Shown piece by piece: positions 1-6,815 of a DNA stretch of 15,028 nt. The first letter of the stretch is position 1. Every line of letters begins with the position of its first letter. Under the pieces are notes generated by a model. It was not told where the DNA came from and did not search any database. It saw only the letters and a program-made list of their open reading frames with translations. The position numbers and the translations under genes are program-made. Source of the DNA: Verrucomicrobiaceae bacterium UBA2429 (GTDB taxonomy: Bacteria; Verrucomicrobiota; Verrucomicrobiia; Verrucomicrobiales; Verrucomicrobiaceae). The DNA lies in contig DDQZ01000042.1 in assembly GCA_002343505.1 (NCBI GenBank), forward strand, positions 1,936-16,963, in the 5' to 3' direction.

Positions 1-756
1 CTCCGCCCAGCCTCCCTGACCCTGCTCCTGCTCTGCGCCATTGATCCCGTGGCGGAGGTGCTGCACAGGGAGGTCACTTTGGGGTTGCTGATCCTGCTGG
101 GCCTGCTCGACGCGGGGCGTGGAATGGCGGACGCGGATTCGGCGACGGAGCAACTGGGCGGGTTCCTGCGCCGTCTCGCCTCCCTGGCGGTCTGGCCGTT
201 TCATGCGGCGGTGTTTGCCCTGGCCTTTCTGGGATTGAGCGCGCATGAGCATGGGGCGGAAAAGAGGCTGGTGCCTGTCTGCGCCACCTGTAGCGGGTCG
301 GGGTCATCCGGCTGCGGCAGTGGTGGAGGTGGCTGCGGAGCCAGCGGCGGCGGCAAGTGCGGCTGCGGGTCTGGCAAAGCCGCCGCCGCCGCAGTCAAGC
401 CCTCCGCCGCTCCCGCCCCGGCTACGGGCGGCACCAGCACCCGCGCCAGCGCCCCGCCTGTGCTGCGTGGAGCTGACCCGCGCTTGCCGCCGAACTCCGG
501 CTTTATGACCCCGGTCCAGAAAAGCGGCCCCGTGCCAGCGCCTGGAAAAGCAGCCGCGCAACCAGCGCGCCCCGCTTCCGGAACCGCGCCGCTCCCCCTC
601 CCGTCCCCGTCGTCGAGGACCGCGCAGCCCGCGCTTCCGCCGCGCCCGCAAGCACCCGCCGCGAAGTCCGCGCAGCCAGCGCCGCAGAATGCCACTCCCG
701 GCCCCCGGCAAACCAAGGCAGGCGCGGAAACTCCCGCGCCATCGGACGGCAAGTAG
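1..756 (+). CDS. Membrane protein with Cys/Gly knot and Ala/Pro tail (5'-partial)
   Basis: The frame is open from base 1 to the TAG at 754-756, so the gene starts outside the window. A GTG at 49 is the first in-frame start-like codon, but the frame upstream of it is also hydrophobic, so it is probably internal. Visible order: two or three hydrophobic helices, the last ending around LAFLGLSA; a 29-residue Gly/Ser stretch with six cysteines (bases 280-366, spacing C-x2-C-x7-C-x6-C-x6-C-x-C); then about 120 residues of Ala/Pro/Lys-rich low-complexity sequence to the end. The layout suggests a membrane anchor with a metal-binding or disulfide-bonded segment and a flexible, positively charged tail. 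I do not recognise the family and assign no function. The very high GC of the tail makes antisense frames look open; this strand is preferred because the transmembrane helices are coherent. Confidence 0.6.
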   Translation, partial: LRPASLTLLLLCAIDPVAEVLHREVTLGLLILLGLLDAGRGMADADSATEQLGGFLRRLASLAVWPFHAAVFALAFLGLSAHEHGAEKRLVPVCATCSGSGSSGCGSGGGGCGASGGGKCGCGSGKAAAAAVKPSAAPAPATGGTSTRASAPPVLRGADPRLPPNSGFMTPVQKSGPVPAPGKAAAQPARPASGTAPLPLPSPSSRTAQPALPPRPQAPAAKSAQPAPQNATPGPRQTKAGAETPAPSDGK

Positions 757-757
757 C

Positions 758-775
758 CCGCGAGCCCTCTCGCGG
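758..775 (+). terminator. Hairpin just after the first gene's stop, terminator-like
   Basis: A perfect 7-bp stem CCGCGAG / CTCGCGG with a CCCT loop begins one base after the TAG stop. The next T-run (793-797) lies too far away for a classic intrinsic terminator, so this may be a weak or Rho-assisted 3' end. Confidence 0.4.
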
Positions 776-951
776 CGAATGTCGAATGGCGTTTTTCACG
801 CATCAAGACCGACGAAAGCTGCACCCCCCCTCAATTCAATTCACCGTTGGAATTTCAACCTTGGAAACGATGCCTCTTCCGCCATGCAGCTGAGCCGCCG
901 TTCAGTTTTGCAGGACGGAGAATGCCTTGAGTGACTCCGCTTTGAAGCGTG

Positions 952-1170
952 TCACACCAGCCCGCCGCCGAGGAAGAGGCGGAGGGCGGCGACGAGGGCC
1001 ACGGCGATGTTGATGATGAGGCCGATTTTGCGTTTCGGGAAGGCGCCGAAGATGATGCCGACGATGCTGCCCGCGAGGGTGGCCCATTGCAGCCAGCCCA
1101 GAAACGGGATGATGCCGGGGATGAGCAGGATGGCGCAGATGATGCCGATGAGGACGGAGATGGTTTGCAT
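952..1170 (-). CDS. Small two-helix membrane protein (72 aa)
   Basis: Starting at the ATG on the complement of 1168-1170 (MQTISVLIGI...), the product is 72 residues and almost entirely hydrophobic. One helix runs from about 4 to 24, a second from about 30 to 46, a basic turn PKRK follows, and a third hydrophobic stretch runs to the C-terminal FLGGGLV. The same frame is open up to 1368, but that extension is Arg-rich, overlaps the permease start, and looks like a shadow, so the internal ATG was chosen. No strong Shine-Dalgarno is seen. It is divergent from the permease gene. It looks like the small hypothetical membrane proteins common in bacteria; no function is assigned. Confidence 0.6.
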   Translation of the reverse strand: MQTISVLIGIICAILLIPGIIPFLGWLQWATLAGSIVGIIFGAFPKRKIGLIINIAVALVAALRLFLGGGLV

Positions 1171-1232
1171 AGCGCCGCCATGACAGCTTCCCCGAGTCTT
1201 TGGCGCAATGGGAATTTTCCGCCGATTTTGCA

Positions 1233-1252
1233 GCGCCGCCTCCCGGCGGCGC
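1233..1252 (+). promoter_or_regulatory. Strong GC hairpin in the 5' region of the permease-panC operon
   Basis: A perfect 8-bp inverted repeat, GCGCCGCC - TCCC - GGCGGCGC, lies 54 bases before the permease ATG and inside the 136-base divergent gap with the small membrane gene. It has no T-tract. It could be a leader-RNA structure, an mRNA-stability element or a protein-binding palindrome. The structure is seen directly; the role is inferred. Confidence 0.4.
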
Positions 1253-1306
1253 GCGGCCACATTCCTGATTGCGCGGCGCGTTTTCCCGGACTTCGAATCC
1301 GCCCGC

Positions 1307-2155
1307 ATGTCCCTCTTCCTCCAACAATGGCGGGGCGAGCTTTTGAAGCTCTTCGCCAGACGCCGCACCTACATCGGGTTCGGCGCGTTTTTGCTTCTGG
1401 AGATCGTGCTGCTCGTCGTCTTCCGGCTGCAAGGGGTGGAGCGCATCTTTGAGCGCCTCATTTCCCGCCAGGGGCAGGCTTTCTCGGAATACTACTCGGC
1501 GCTGACGCTGGCGCAGATGATCCTCGGCTTCTCGGTGCTCATCCTCGGCGCCATCTACCTGGCGCTGGTGGCGGGCGACATCGTGGCGAAGGAGGGCGAG
1601 GACGGCCACTACCGCCTGCTGTTGGTGCGGCCGGTGAGCCGGGTGCGGCTGCTTTTGATCAAATACCTCACCTGTCTGGGCTACACGGTGGTTCTCGTGC
1701 AGTTCATCGCGTGGTCGGCCTTCGCGCTCGGCGTGGCCATCAAGGGCTGGGGCGGCGGTTTTTTTGCGATGGCACCTGAGGTGGGGCTGCTGGTGTTTTA
1801 CGAGTGGGGTGCCGGCATGGCGAAGTTCGCCTCGGCGTCGCTCTTCCTGGCGCTGGCGATGACGGTGGTGAGCAGCATCGCCTTTTTTCTCTCCTGCTTC
1901 CCCATCAAGCCGTCGGCGGCCACCATCGGCGCGCTGTCCTATGTGCTCATTGACATGATCCTGCGCAACACGGGCTTCATGGAAAGCTACGACCACCTGC
2001 TGCTGACCAAGCACATGGCCGCCTGGGCGCGGGTGCTGGCCGAGGATGTGGCCTGGCCGGTGGTCATCCGCAGTTTCGCGGTGATCGCGGCGGTGAATGC
2101 CAGCCTTTTCGTGCTGGGGGCGGCGGTCTTTGAATCCAGGGATCTGAAATCATGA
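1307..2155 (+). CDS. ABC-2-type transporter permease
   Basis: The 282-residue polytopic protein has about six hydrophobic segments. The start MSLFLQQWRGELLKLFARRR, a short amphipathic basic N-terminus followed by a first helix (about 22-40), is typical of ABC-2/NatB-like permeases. A second helix (LGFSVLILGAIYLALVAGDI) is followed by EGEDGHYRLLLVRPVSR, which resembles the conserved E-x-x-x-G-T-x-x-x-L-L-x-x-P-x-S-R motif of ABC-2 permeases. The frame is open upstream to 1208, but that part is Arg-rich and non-membrane, so the ATG at 1307 is preferred. No ATP-binding subunit is adjacent, so its partner must be encoded elsewhere or to the left of the window. Its TGA overlaps the panC ATG (ATGA, 2152-2155), indicating translational coupling. 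The substrate is unknown. Confidence 0.85.
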   Translation: MSLFLQQWRGELLKLFARRRTYIGFGAFLLLEIVLLVVFRLQGVERIFERLISRQGQAFSEYYSALTLAQMILGFSVLILGAIYLALVAGDIVAKEGEDGHYRLLLVRPVSRVRLLLIKYLTCLGYTVVLVQFIAWSAFALGVAIKGWGGGFFAMAPEVGLLVFYEWGAGMAKFASASLFLALAMTVVSSIAFFLSCFPIKPSAATIGALSYVLIDMILRNTGFMESYDHLLLTKHMAAWARVLAEDVAWPVVIRSFAVIAAVNASLFVLGAAVFESRDLKS

Positions 2156-3006
2156 AATGCGTGGAGTCAGTGGCGGAACTGCGGAGCTGGCGGCGCGCGG
2201 CGGGGAGGGTCGTCTTTGTGCCCACCATGGGCGCGCTGCACGCGGGTCATGCCGCGCTCGTGCGGGAGGCGCGCCGGTGCGCGGGCACGGAGGCGCGTGT
2301 GGTGGCGAGCATCTTTGTGAACCCGCTGCAGTTCGGCCCGAACGAGGACTTTGACCGCTACCCGCGCACGTTGGAGGCGGACCTGGAGCTGTGCGCGCAG
2401 GCCGGGGCCGACCTCGTCTTTGCCCCGCCGGTGCGGGAGGTCTATCACGCCGACCGCAGCATCCAGATTCTCGAAGGCAGCCTCTCCCGTGTGCTCTGCG
2501 GCGCCAGCCGGCCCGGCCACTTCGACGGCGTCTGCACCGTGGTGGCGAAGCTCTTCAACCTGGTGCAGCCCGATGAGGCGGTCTTTGGCAAAAAGGACTG
2601 GCAGCAGCTCGCCATCATCCGCCGTCTGGTGCGCGATCTCGATTTCCCCGTGCGCATTCACGGCCTCGACACTGTGCGCGAGGGCGACGGCCTGGCGATG
2701 AGCTCGCGCAACCGCTACCTCGCACCCGAAGAGCGCGCCCAGGCTCCCGCGCTTCATGCCGCGTTGCGTGAGGCGCGTGATTGCTGGTTGGGCGGCAGCG
2801 CATCTGCCGACACGCTCCTCTCTGTCTTGCGCGGGCATCTCGCCCGTTCGGCTCCGCTGGGCCAAGTGGATTACGCGGCGCTCGTGGACAAGCACACCCT
2901 CCAGCCGCAGGCCGTGGCGGACCGCTCCGGGCTGCTGGCGCTGGCGGTGTATTTCGGGAAGGCGCGGCTCATTGACAACCTGGAGTTGGACACGACGGCG
3001 GAGTGA
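2152..3006 (+). CDS. panC: Pantothenate synthetase (pantoate-beta-alanine ligase)
   Basis: Cytoplasmic enzyme that joins (R)-pantoate to beta-alanine using ATP (EC 6.3.2.1), the last step of vitamin B5 synthesis on the way to coenzyme A. The protein is 284 residues, the normal family length. Family signatures are in order: PTMGALHAGH (24-33) holding the HIGH-type nucleotide-binding motif, SIFVNPLQFGPNEDFDRYPR (53-72) lining the pantoate site, CGASRPGHFDGVCTVV (117-132), FGKKDWQQL (145-153; FGEKDYQQL in many homologues), and the KMSKS-type loop AMSSRNRYL (182-190). All expected active-site segments are present, so it should be functional. It overlaps the upstream permease by 4 bases. panB and panD are not in the window. 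Confidence 0.97.
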   Translation: MKCVESVAELRSWRRAAGRVVFVPTMGALHAGHAALVREARRCAGTEARVVASIFVNPLQFGPNEDFDRYPRTLEADLELCAQAGADLVFAPPVREVYHADRSIQILEGSLSRVLCGASRPGHFDGVCTVVAKLFNLVQPDEAVFGKKDWQQLAIIRRLVRDLDFPVRIHGLDTVREGDGLAMSSRNRYLAPEERAQAPALHAALREARDCWLGGSASADTLLSVLRGHLARSAPLGQVDYAALVDKHTLQPQAVADRSGLLALAVYFGKARLIDNLELDTTAE

Positions 3007-3085
3007 ATTTTCAGCGTTTGGCAAAAATGAGGTTTCCTTTTGGCGGGCAAATTGCCAGAATCCGAAAAATCTTTATTTGCTCCCT

Positions 3086-3613
3086 ATGCCACCCCTTGTC
3101 GGTTCCCAGCTTCTTAACGCGCGTCTCGCGCGCGGCTGGACGCTGGCCGAAGCGGCGCATGAGACAAGAATCCCGGAGCGCCAACTGGCCCTCATGGAGG
3201 CGGATGATTACGCCGCCTTCGGCAATTTGGCTTACGCGCGGGCCTTTTTGAAAATCTACAGCAGGCATCTTGATGTGGACGCCAGCGAGCTTCTGGCCTG
3301 GCTGGCCCTGGGCGCGAGCCGCCCCGCTCCGCTCCGCCTCGAAAACAGCAACAGCGTGTGGCACGGCGCTCCTCCGCCACAGGCCAAACCCCGGCGAGGA
3401 CCGCTCCGCCCGCTTACGCTCGCGCTGGCCGTCCTCACCCTCATCCTCGGCGGCGGAGTTTACAGCGGCATGCATTTGCGCATGGCCCGGCTGCTGAATT
3501 TTCCCGGCCGGCCCGCCTCGGTGCTGCCGCAGCCTCCGCCGGAGCCTGTGCCCCTGCATGCGATGGAAAAGACGGCGCTGCCGGACTTGCGGTCTGCTGG
3601 CCGGGGAAGTTGA
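3086..3613 (+). CDS. RodZ-like HTH domain membrane protein
   Basis: The 175-residue protein has an N-terminal Xre/RodZ-type helix-turn-helix (about 5-70). Its core, LNARLARGWTLAEAAHETRI followed by LMEADDYAAFGNLAYARAFL, matches the cytoskeletal RodZ HTH pattern (LREARE-x-x-G-x-S-L-x-x-A-A...I...YL-x-A-I-E, then P-x-x-x-Y-x-R-G-F-L). A Pro/Arg-rich linker is followed by one transmembrane helix (about 108-126) and a short 50-residue outer part rich in proline. RodZ links MreB to the cell envelope in other bacteria; this copy is short and lacks the usual C-terminal beta domain, so it may be RodZ-like rather than RodZ itself. The ATG at 3086 was chosen because the domain begins there. The frame is open back to 2756, but only as a shadow of panC. 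No clear Shine-Dalgarno is visible; the 79-base gap after panC may hold its own promoter. Confidence 0.75.
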   Translation: MPPLVGSQLLNARLARGWTLAEAAHETRIPERQLALMEADDYAAFGNLAYARAFLKIYSRHLDVDASELLAWLALGASRPAPLRLENSNSVWHGAPPPQAKPRRGPLRPLTLALAVLTLILGGGVYSGMHLRMARLLNFPGRPASVLPQPPPEPVPLHAMEKTALPDLRSAGRGS

Positions 3614-3661
3614 GGCGCAATGCGCGCTGGCGCGCCGCGCGGCGGGCTGCTAGTCTGGGGC

Positions 3662-4174
3662 ATGACCCCGAACGGACTCCCCAAACGCTGGTGGCTGCCG
3701 CCGCTGCTCTGGACGGCGGCCTTTCTCGCCGTGCTCATTCCCGCCCTCGTTTTCAGCGCCACGGCGCGCGAGGTCGCCGCCAAGGGCTTGATGAACATCC
3801 TTGGACTGCTGGCCACGCCTTTCATCCTCGAAACCGTCACCGCGCTGGCCGGACTGGCCCTGGTCCTCGCATGGAATCAATGGCGCATTCAGAAAGACGG
3901 CGACGGCTGGGTTTACCTCGCCAAAACGGAACCCGACCCGGCCAGCCTGGCCGCTGGCGCGGACAAGGCGGAGCACCGGCTGGCGGCGGTCGTGCTCGCG
4001 GAAAAGCCGGACTCCGCGCTCGATTTCGAGGCGCGTCTCGCGGTGGCCGAGGGCTACCTGGAGCTTGGCCTCGGCAGGGAGGCGCTGGAGCACCTGGATA
4101 TGCTCGCCCCGGATGAGCAAGCCCACGAGCGCGCCGCCGCGCTGCGGGTGAAAGCCGCGTCCCTGGCAGCTTGA
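3662..4174 (+). CDS. Membrane protein with TPR-like C-terminal helices
   Basis: The 170-residue protein has a hydrophobic helix at about 12-31 and a second hydrophobic region at about 43-72. A soluble segment then ends in alpha-helical repeats (about 117-168: ARLAVAEGYLELGLGREALE and the following helix pair), which resemble one TPR unit. In-frame sequence upstream to 3620 is open but unconvincing, so the ATG at 3662 before MTPNGLPKRWW is used. It lies 48 bases after the RodZ-like gene and 18 bases before the LMF-like gene, so it is probably co-transcribed. It may be a scaffold for an envelope complex. No specific family is recognised. Confidence 0.7.
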   Translation: MTPNGLPKRWWLPPLLWTAAFLAVLIPALVFSATAREVAAKGLMNILGLLATPFILETVTALAGLALVLAWNQWRIQKDGDGWVYLAKTEPDPASLAAGADKAEHRLAAVVLAEKPDSALDFEARLAVAEGYLELGLGREALEHLDMLAPDEQAHERAAALRVKAASLAA

Positions 4175-4192
4175 GCCGCCTATTCTTGAGCG

Positions 4193-5752
4193 ATGGCCCC
4201 CGACTCACAGCCATCTGGCGCGGGCAACTGGAGACCGGGCCGCTACCGCGTGACGCGCTGGGTTTTTCCCCGCCTGCTGGCCGTGGTTTACCTCTGCGCC
4301 TTCGCCTCCTGGGCGGTGCAATGGGAGGGGCTGCTCGGCGAGGAGGGCATCCTGCCCGTGCCGCAGATCGTCGAAAACATCCACGCCTACGAGGCGCGGG
4401 AGCAGACCACGCTCTGGCTGGAGTACCCCTCCGTGCTGCGCTGGCGCAGTGACGACGCTTTTGCACAAATGCTCTGCTGGGGCTGCTGCGGGCTGGCTTT
4501 GCTGGTCATGGCGGGCCTCTGGCAGGGGCCGCTGCTGCTGGTGCTCTGGGCCGCCTACCTCTCGCTGGCGGCGGTGGGTGAAATCTTCATGGGCTATCAA
4601 TGGGATGCCCTGCTGCTGGAGGCGGGGCTGCTCGGTGTCTTCGTGGCGCCGTGGTCGTTGCGGCCCGGCGGACTGCGCGCCGCGCCGGGTGATCCACCCT
4701 GGATGTCCGTGGTGCTGCTGCACTGGCTGGTCTTCCGGTTGATGTTTCTTTCCGGCTTCGTCAAGCTGGCGGGCGGCGACAGCACCTGGTGGGAATGCAC
4801 CGCGCTCTTGCACCACTACGAGACGCAGCCGCTGCCCAACGGCCTCTCCTGGTTTGCGCATCATCTGCCGCGCTGGCTGCACACCGCCTCGTGCGCGGCC
4901 ATGCATGTCATCGAGACGGGGCTGCCCTTTGCCATCGTGCTCGGGCGCTGGGGCAGGCGCGCGGCGGCGGGCGGTTTCGTGCTGCTCATGGCGCTCATCT
5001 TCGCCACCGGGAGCTACAATTTCTTCAACCTCCTCACCGCCGCGCTCGCTCTCTGCCTGCTCGACGACACAAGCTGGCCGCGCAGGCTGCGCGCCTGGCT
5101 GCGGCTTGATGATGGGGCGCCTCCGCCGCCGCGCTGGCACTGGCGGCAGTGGCCCGCGCTCGCCTTCGCGCCGCTGTGCCTGCTGCTGACCCTGGCGGCG
5201 GCGGATTTGTTTATGGCCGGGCGAGTCTCCTGGCACCGCGGCTTCATGCCGGAGTGGGCGCGCCAGTTTTACGCCCGCACCCAGTCCCTGCGCAGCTTCA
5301 ATGCCTACGGCCTCTTCCAGGCCATGACCACCGAGCGCCCGGAGATCATCGTCGAGGTCAGCGATGACGGCGCGCTCTGGCAGCCGCTGGAGTTTAAATG
5401 GAAGCCCGGCCGCCAGGACCGCGCGCCCGGCTTTGCCGCCCCGCATCAGCCGAGGCTCGACTGGCAGATGTGGTTCGCCGCGCTCGCCCCCGGATTCGAT
5501 CCGCGCCGCGACTCGCAGCCCGGCTCCCCGCTTTACTGGTTCGGCCGTTTTGCCGCCTGCCTGCTGGAGAAAAAGCCCGCCGTCTGGGCGCTGGTGGAGC
5601 CGCCGCCCCTGCCCGTGGAGGACATCCGCCACGTCCGCGCCAAGCTCTACCGCTACCGCTTCAGCTCCCCCGCCCACCGCCGCCAGACCGGCGAGTGGTG
5701 GACGCGCGAGTACCTCGGCATGTGGTCGCCCGTCTTCAGCGTGAAGCGCTGA
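4193..5752 (+). CDS. Lipase maturation factor (LMF)/HTTM-like membrane protein
   Basis: The 519-residue polytopic protein has features of the lipase-maturation-factor family (LMF1-like; vertebrate LMF1 is needed for folding of secreted lipases in the ER). These include the N-terminal RWVFPRLLAVVYLCAFASWAVQWEGLLGEEG region, GEIFMGYQWDALLLEAG in the middle, the conserved FRLMFLSGFVKLAGGDSTWW and HHYETQPLPNGLSWFAHHLP segments, and FINAYGLFQ-like SFNAYGLFQAMTTERPEIIVEVSDDG near the soluble C-terminal part. About eight hydrophobic segments lie in the first 340 residues, followed by a roughly 170-residue soluble tail. The bacterial role is not established; it may assist folding or modification of exported proteins. 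It is followed at once by an intrinsic terminator, so it closes the operon begun by the permease. Confidence 0.9.
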   Translation: MAPDSQPSGAGNWRPGRYRVTRWVFPRLLAVVYLCAFASWAVQWEGLLGEEGILPVPQIVENIHAYEAREQTTLWLEYPSVLRWRSDDAFAQMLCWGCCGLALLVMAGLWQGPLLLVLWAAYLSLAAVGEIFMGYQWDALLLEAGLLGVFVAPWSLRPGGLRAAPGDPPWMSVVLLHWLVFRLMFLSGFVKLAGGDSTWWECTALLHHYETQPLPNGLSWFAHHLPRWLHTASCAAMHVIETGLPFAIVLGRWGRRAAAGGFVLLMALIFATGSYNFFNLLTAALALCLLDDTSWPRRLRAWLRLDDGAPPPPRWHWRQWPALAFAPLCLLLTLAAADLFMAGRVSWHRGFMPEWARQFYARTQSLRSFNAYGLFQAMTTERPEIIVEVSDDGALWQPLEFKWKPGRQDRAPGFAAPHQPRLDWQMWFAALAPGFDPRRDSQPGSPLYWFGRFAACLLEKKPAVWALVEPPPLPVEDIRHVRAKLYRYRFSSPAHRRQTGEWWTREYLGMWSPVFSVKR

Positions 5753-5754
5753 GC

Positions 5755-5779
5755 CGCGCCTGTCGCGCGAGTTTTTTTT
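5755..5779 (+). terminator. Intrinsic terminator after the LMF-like gene
   Basis: A 5-bp all-GC stem (CGCGC at 5755-5759, GCGCG at 5765-5769) with a CTGTC loop is followed after two bases by eight T (5772-5779). It starts two bases after the TGA of the LMF-like gene. It is short but has the clearest hairpin-plus-T-tract layout in the window, and it separates this operon from the protease pair. Confidence 0.65.
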
Positions 5780-5799
5780 GGCCCGTTTCCCGCTTTGCA

Positions 5800-5810
5800 T
5801 TGTCAGACAA
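5800..5810. promoter_or_regulatory. Operator-like palindrome upstream of the protease pair
   Basis: The 11-base palindrome TTGTC-A-GACAA lies 36 bases before the protease ATG, in the only non-coding gap ahead of the protease operon. Its position suits an operator or promoter element. There is no direct evidence of a binding protein. Confidence 0.3.
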
Positions 5811-5846
5811 AAGCCCACGCCGCCGGCGTTCTACCTTCCGTCCATC

Positions 5847-6809
5847 ATGAGACCGATTTTCCTGACCGCGCTCCTTTTCCCCGCCCTGCTCGCCGCGGAC
5901 CTGCCAGACCCGCCCGTCACTTTGGAGCGGCTCCAGGCCATCCAGGATGCCGTGCGCGATCTGCTCCCCGCCGCGCGGCCCGCCGTCGTCGCCATCCTCA
6001 CCGGGGACGGCACCGCCAGCGGCGTCATCATTGACAAAAGCGGCCTCGTCCTCACCGCCGCCCATGTCGCCGAAACACCGGGGCGCGAGCTGCGCGTCGT
6101 GCTCGAGGACGGCAGGCGCGTCACCGGCACCACGCTCGGCCTCGACAAAACCACCGACGCCGCCCTGCTCCAGCTCAACGACACCAAGCGCGACTGGCCC
6201 CACGCCGCCGTCTCCCGCCGCGTCATCGAGGCCCAGCCTGGAGAGTGGTGCTTCGCCCTCGGCCACCCCGGCGGCTTCGACAAGGCGCGCGGCGTCGTCC
6301 TGCGTGTCGGGCGCATCATCCGCCAGACCGCCAACTCCCTCCAGACCGACTGCGTGCTCATGGGCGGCGACTCCGGCGGCCCGCTCTTCAACCTCAAAGG
6401 CGAGGTCATCGGCATCCACAGCCAGATCTGGGAAAAGCGCGACGAAAACATGCACGTCTCCATGGCCCCCTTCCTCCGCGCCTGGGACGAGATGAAAAGC
6501 AGCCTCGTCATCCGCACCTGGGGCACCGGCAGCGGCGGCTACCTCGGCCTTGCCGCCGATGTCAACCCCGACACCGAACTGCTCGAAGTCCTCGAAGTCC
6601 TCGCCGGCTCACCCTCCGAAAAAGCCGGCGTCCTGCCCGGCGAGAGCATCCTCGCCCTGGATGGCGAGCCGCTCGGCGGCCTCTCCCACCTCTCCAACGC
6701 CGTCAAGCTCCGCGCCGCGGGCGACCAGGTGCGCCTCCGCCTCAAAAAAGGCGGCCAGGAGCGCGAAGTCTCCGTCACCCTCGGCCACCGCCCCAAAGAG
6801 GAAGGCTGA
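5847..6809 (+). CDS. Secreted trypsin-like (HtrA/S1C-type) serine protease with PDZ
   Basis: The 320-residue protein begins with a Sec signal peptide (MRPIFLTALLFPALLAADLP, cleavage about residue 17) and should act in the periplasm or outside the cell. The trypsin-like domain holds a complete triad: His73 in VLTAAHV, Asp104 in KTTDAALLQL and Ser176 in GGDSGGPLFN. A PDZ domain follows (about 230-312), with GYLGL and later SPSEKAGVLPGESILALDGEPL. This is the minimal S1C layout of one protease and one PDZ domain, with a shorter N-terminus than classic DegP. The ATG at 5847 begins the signal peptide; an upstream in-frame ATG (5778) overlaps the terminator T-tract and adds no recognisable sequence. 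It is followed 6 bases later by a catalytically dead homologue, so the two are very likely co-expressed. Confidence 0.93.
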   Translation: MRPIFLTALLFPALLAADLPDPPVTLERLQAIQDAVRDLLPAARPAVVAILTGDGTASGVIIDKSGLVLTAAHVAETPGRELRVVLEDGRRVTGTTLGLDKTTDAALLQLNDTKRDWPHAAVSRRVIEAQPGEWCFALGHPGGFDKARGVVLRVGRIIRQTANSLQTDCVLMGGDSGGPLFNLKGEVIGIHSQIWEKRDENMHVSMAPFLRAWDEMKSSLVIRTWGTGSGGYLGLAADVNPDTELLEVLEVLAGSPSEKAGVLPGESILALDGEPLGGLSHLSNAVKLRAAGDQVRLRLKKGGQEREVSVTLGHRPKEEG

Positions 6810-6815
6810 CCCGCC

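Noticed and set aside
902..2014. 370-codon antisense frame across the permease start
   Set aside because: His/Arg/Gln-rich low-complexity translation, and it crosses two genes with clear hydrophobic segments.
3358..4116. 252-codon open frame across the RodZ-like and TPR-like genes
   Set aside because: Arg/Gly/Ala-rich shadow; it crosses a gene boundary and lacks any motif.
4205..5818. 537-codon open frame antisense to the LMF-like gene
   Set aside because: Low-complexity Arg/Gln/Glu/His-rich translation typical of GC-rich shadow frames; the sense strand has coherent membrane helices and family motifs.
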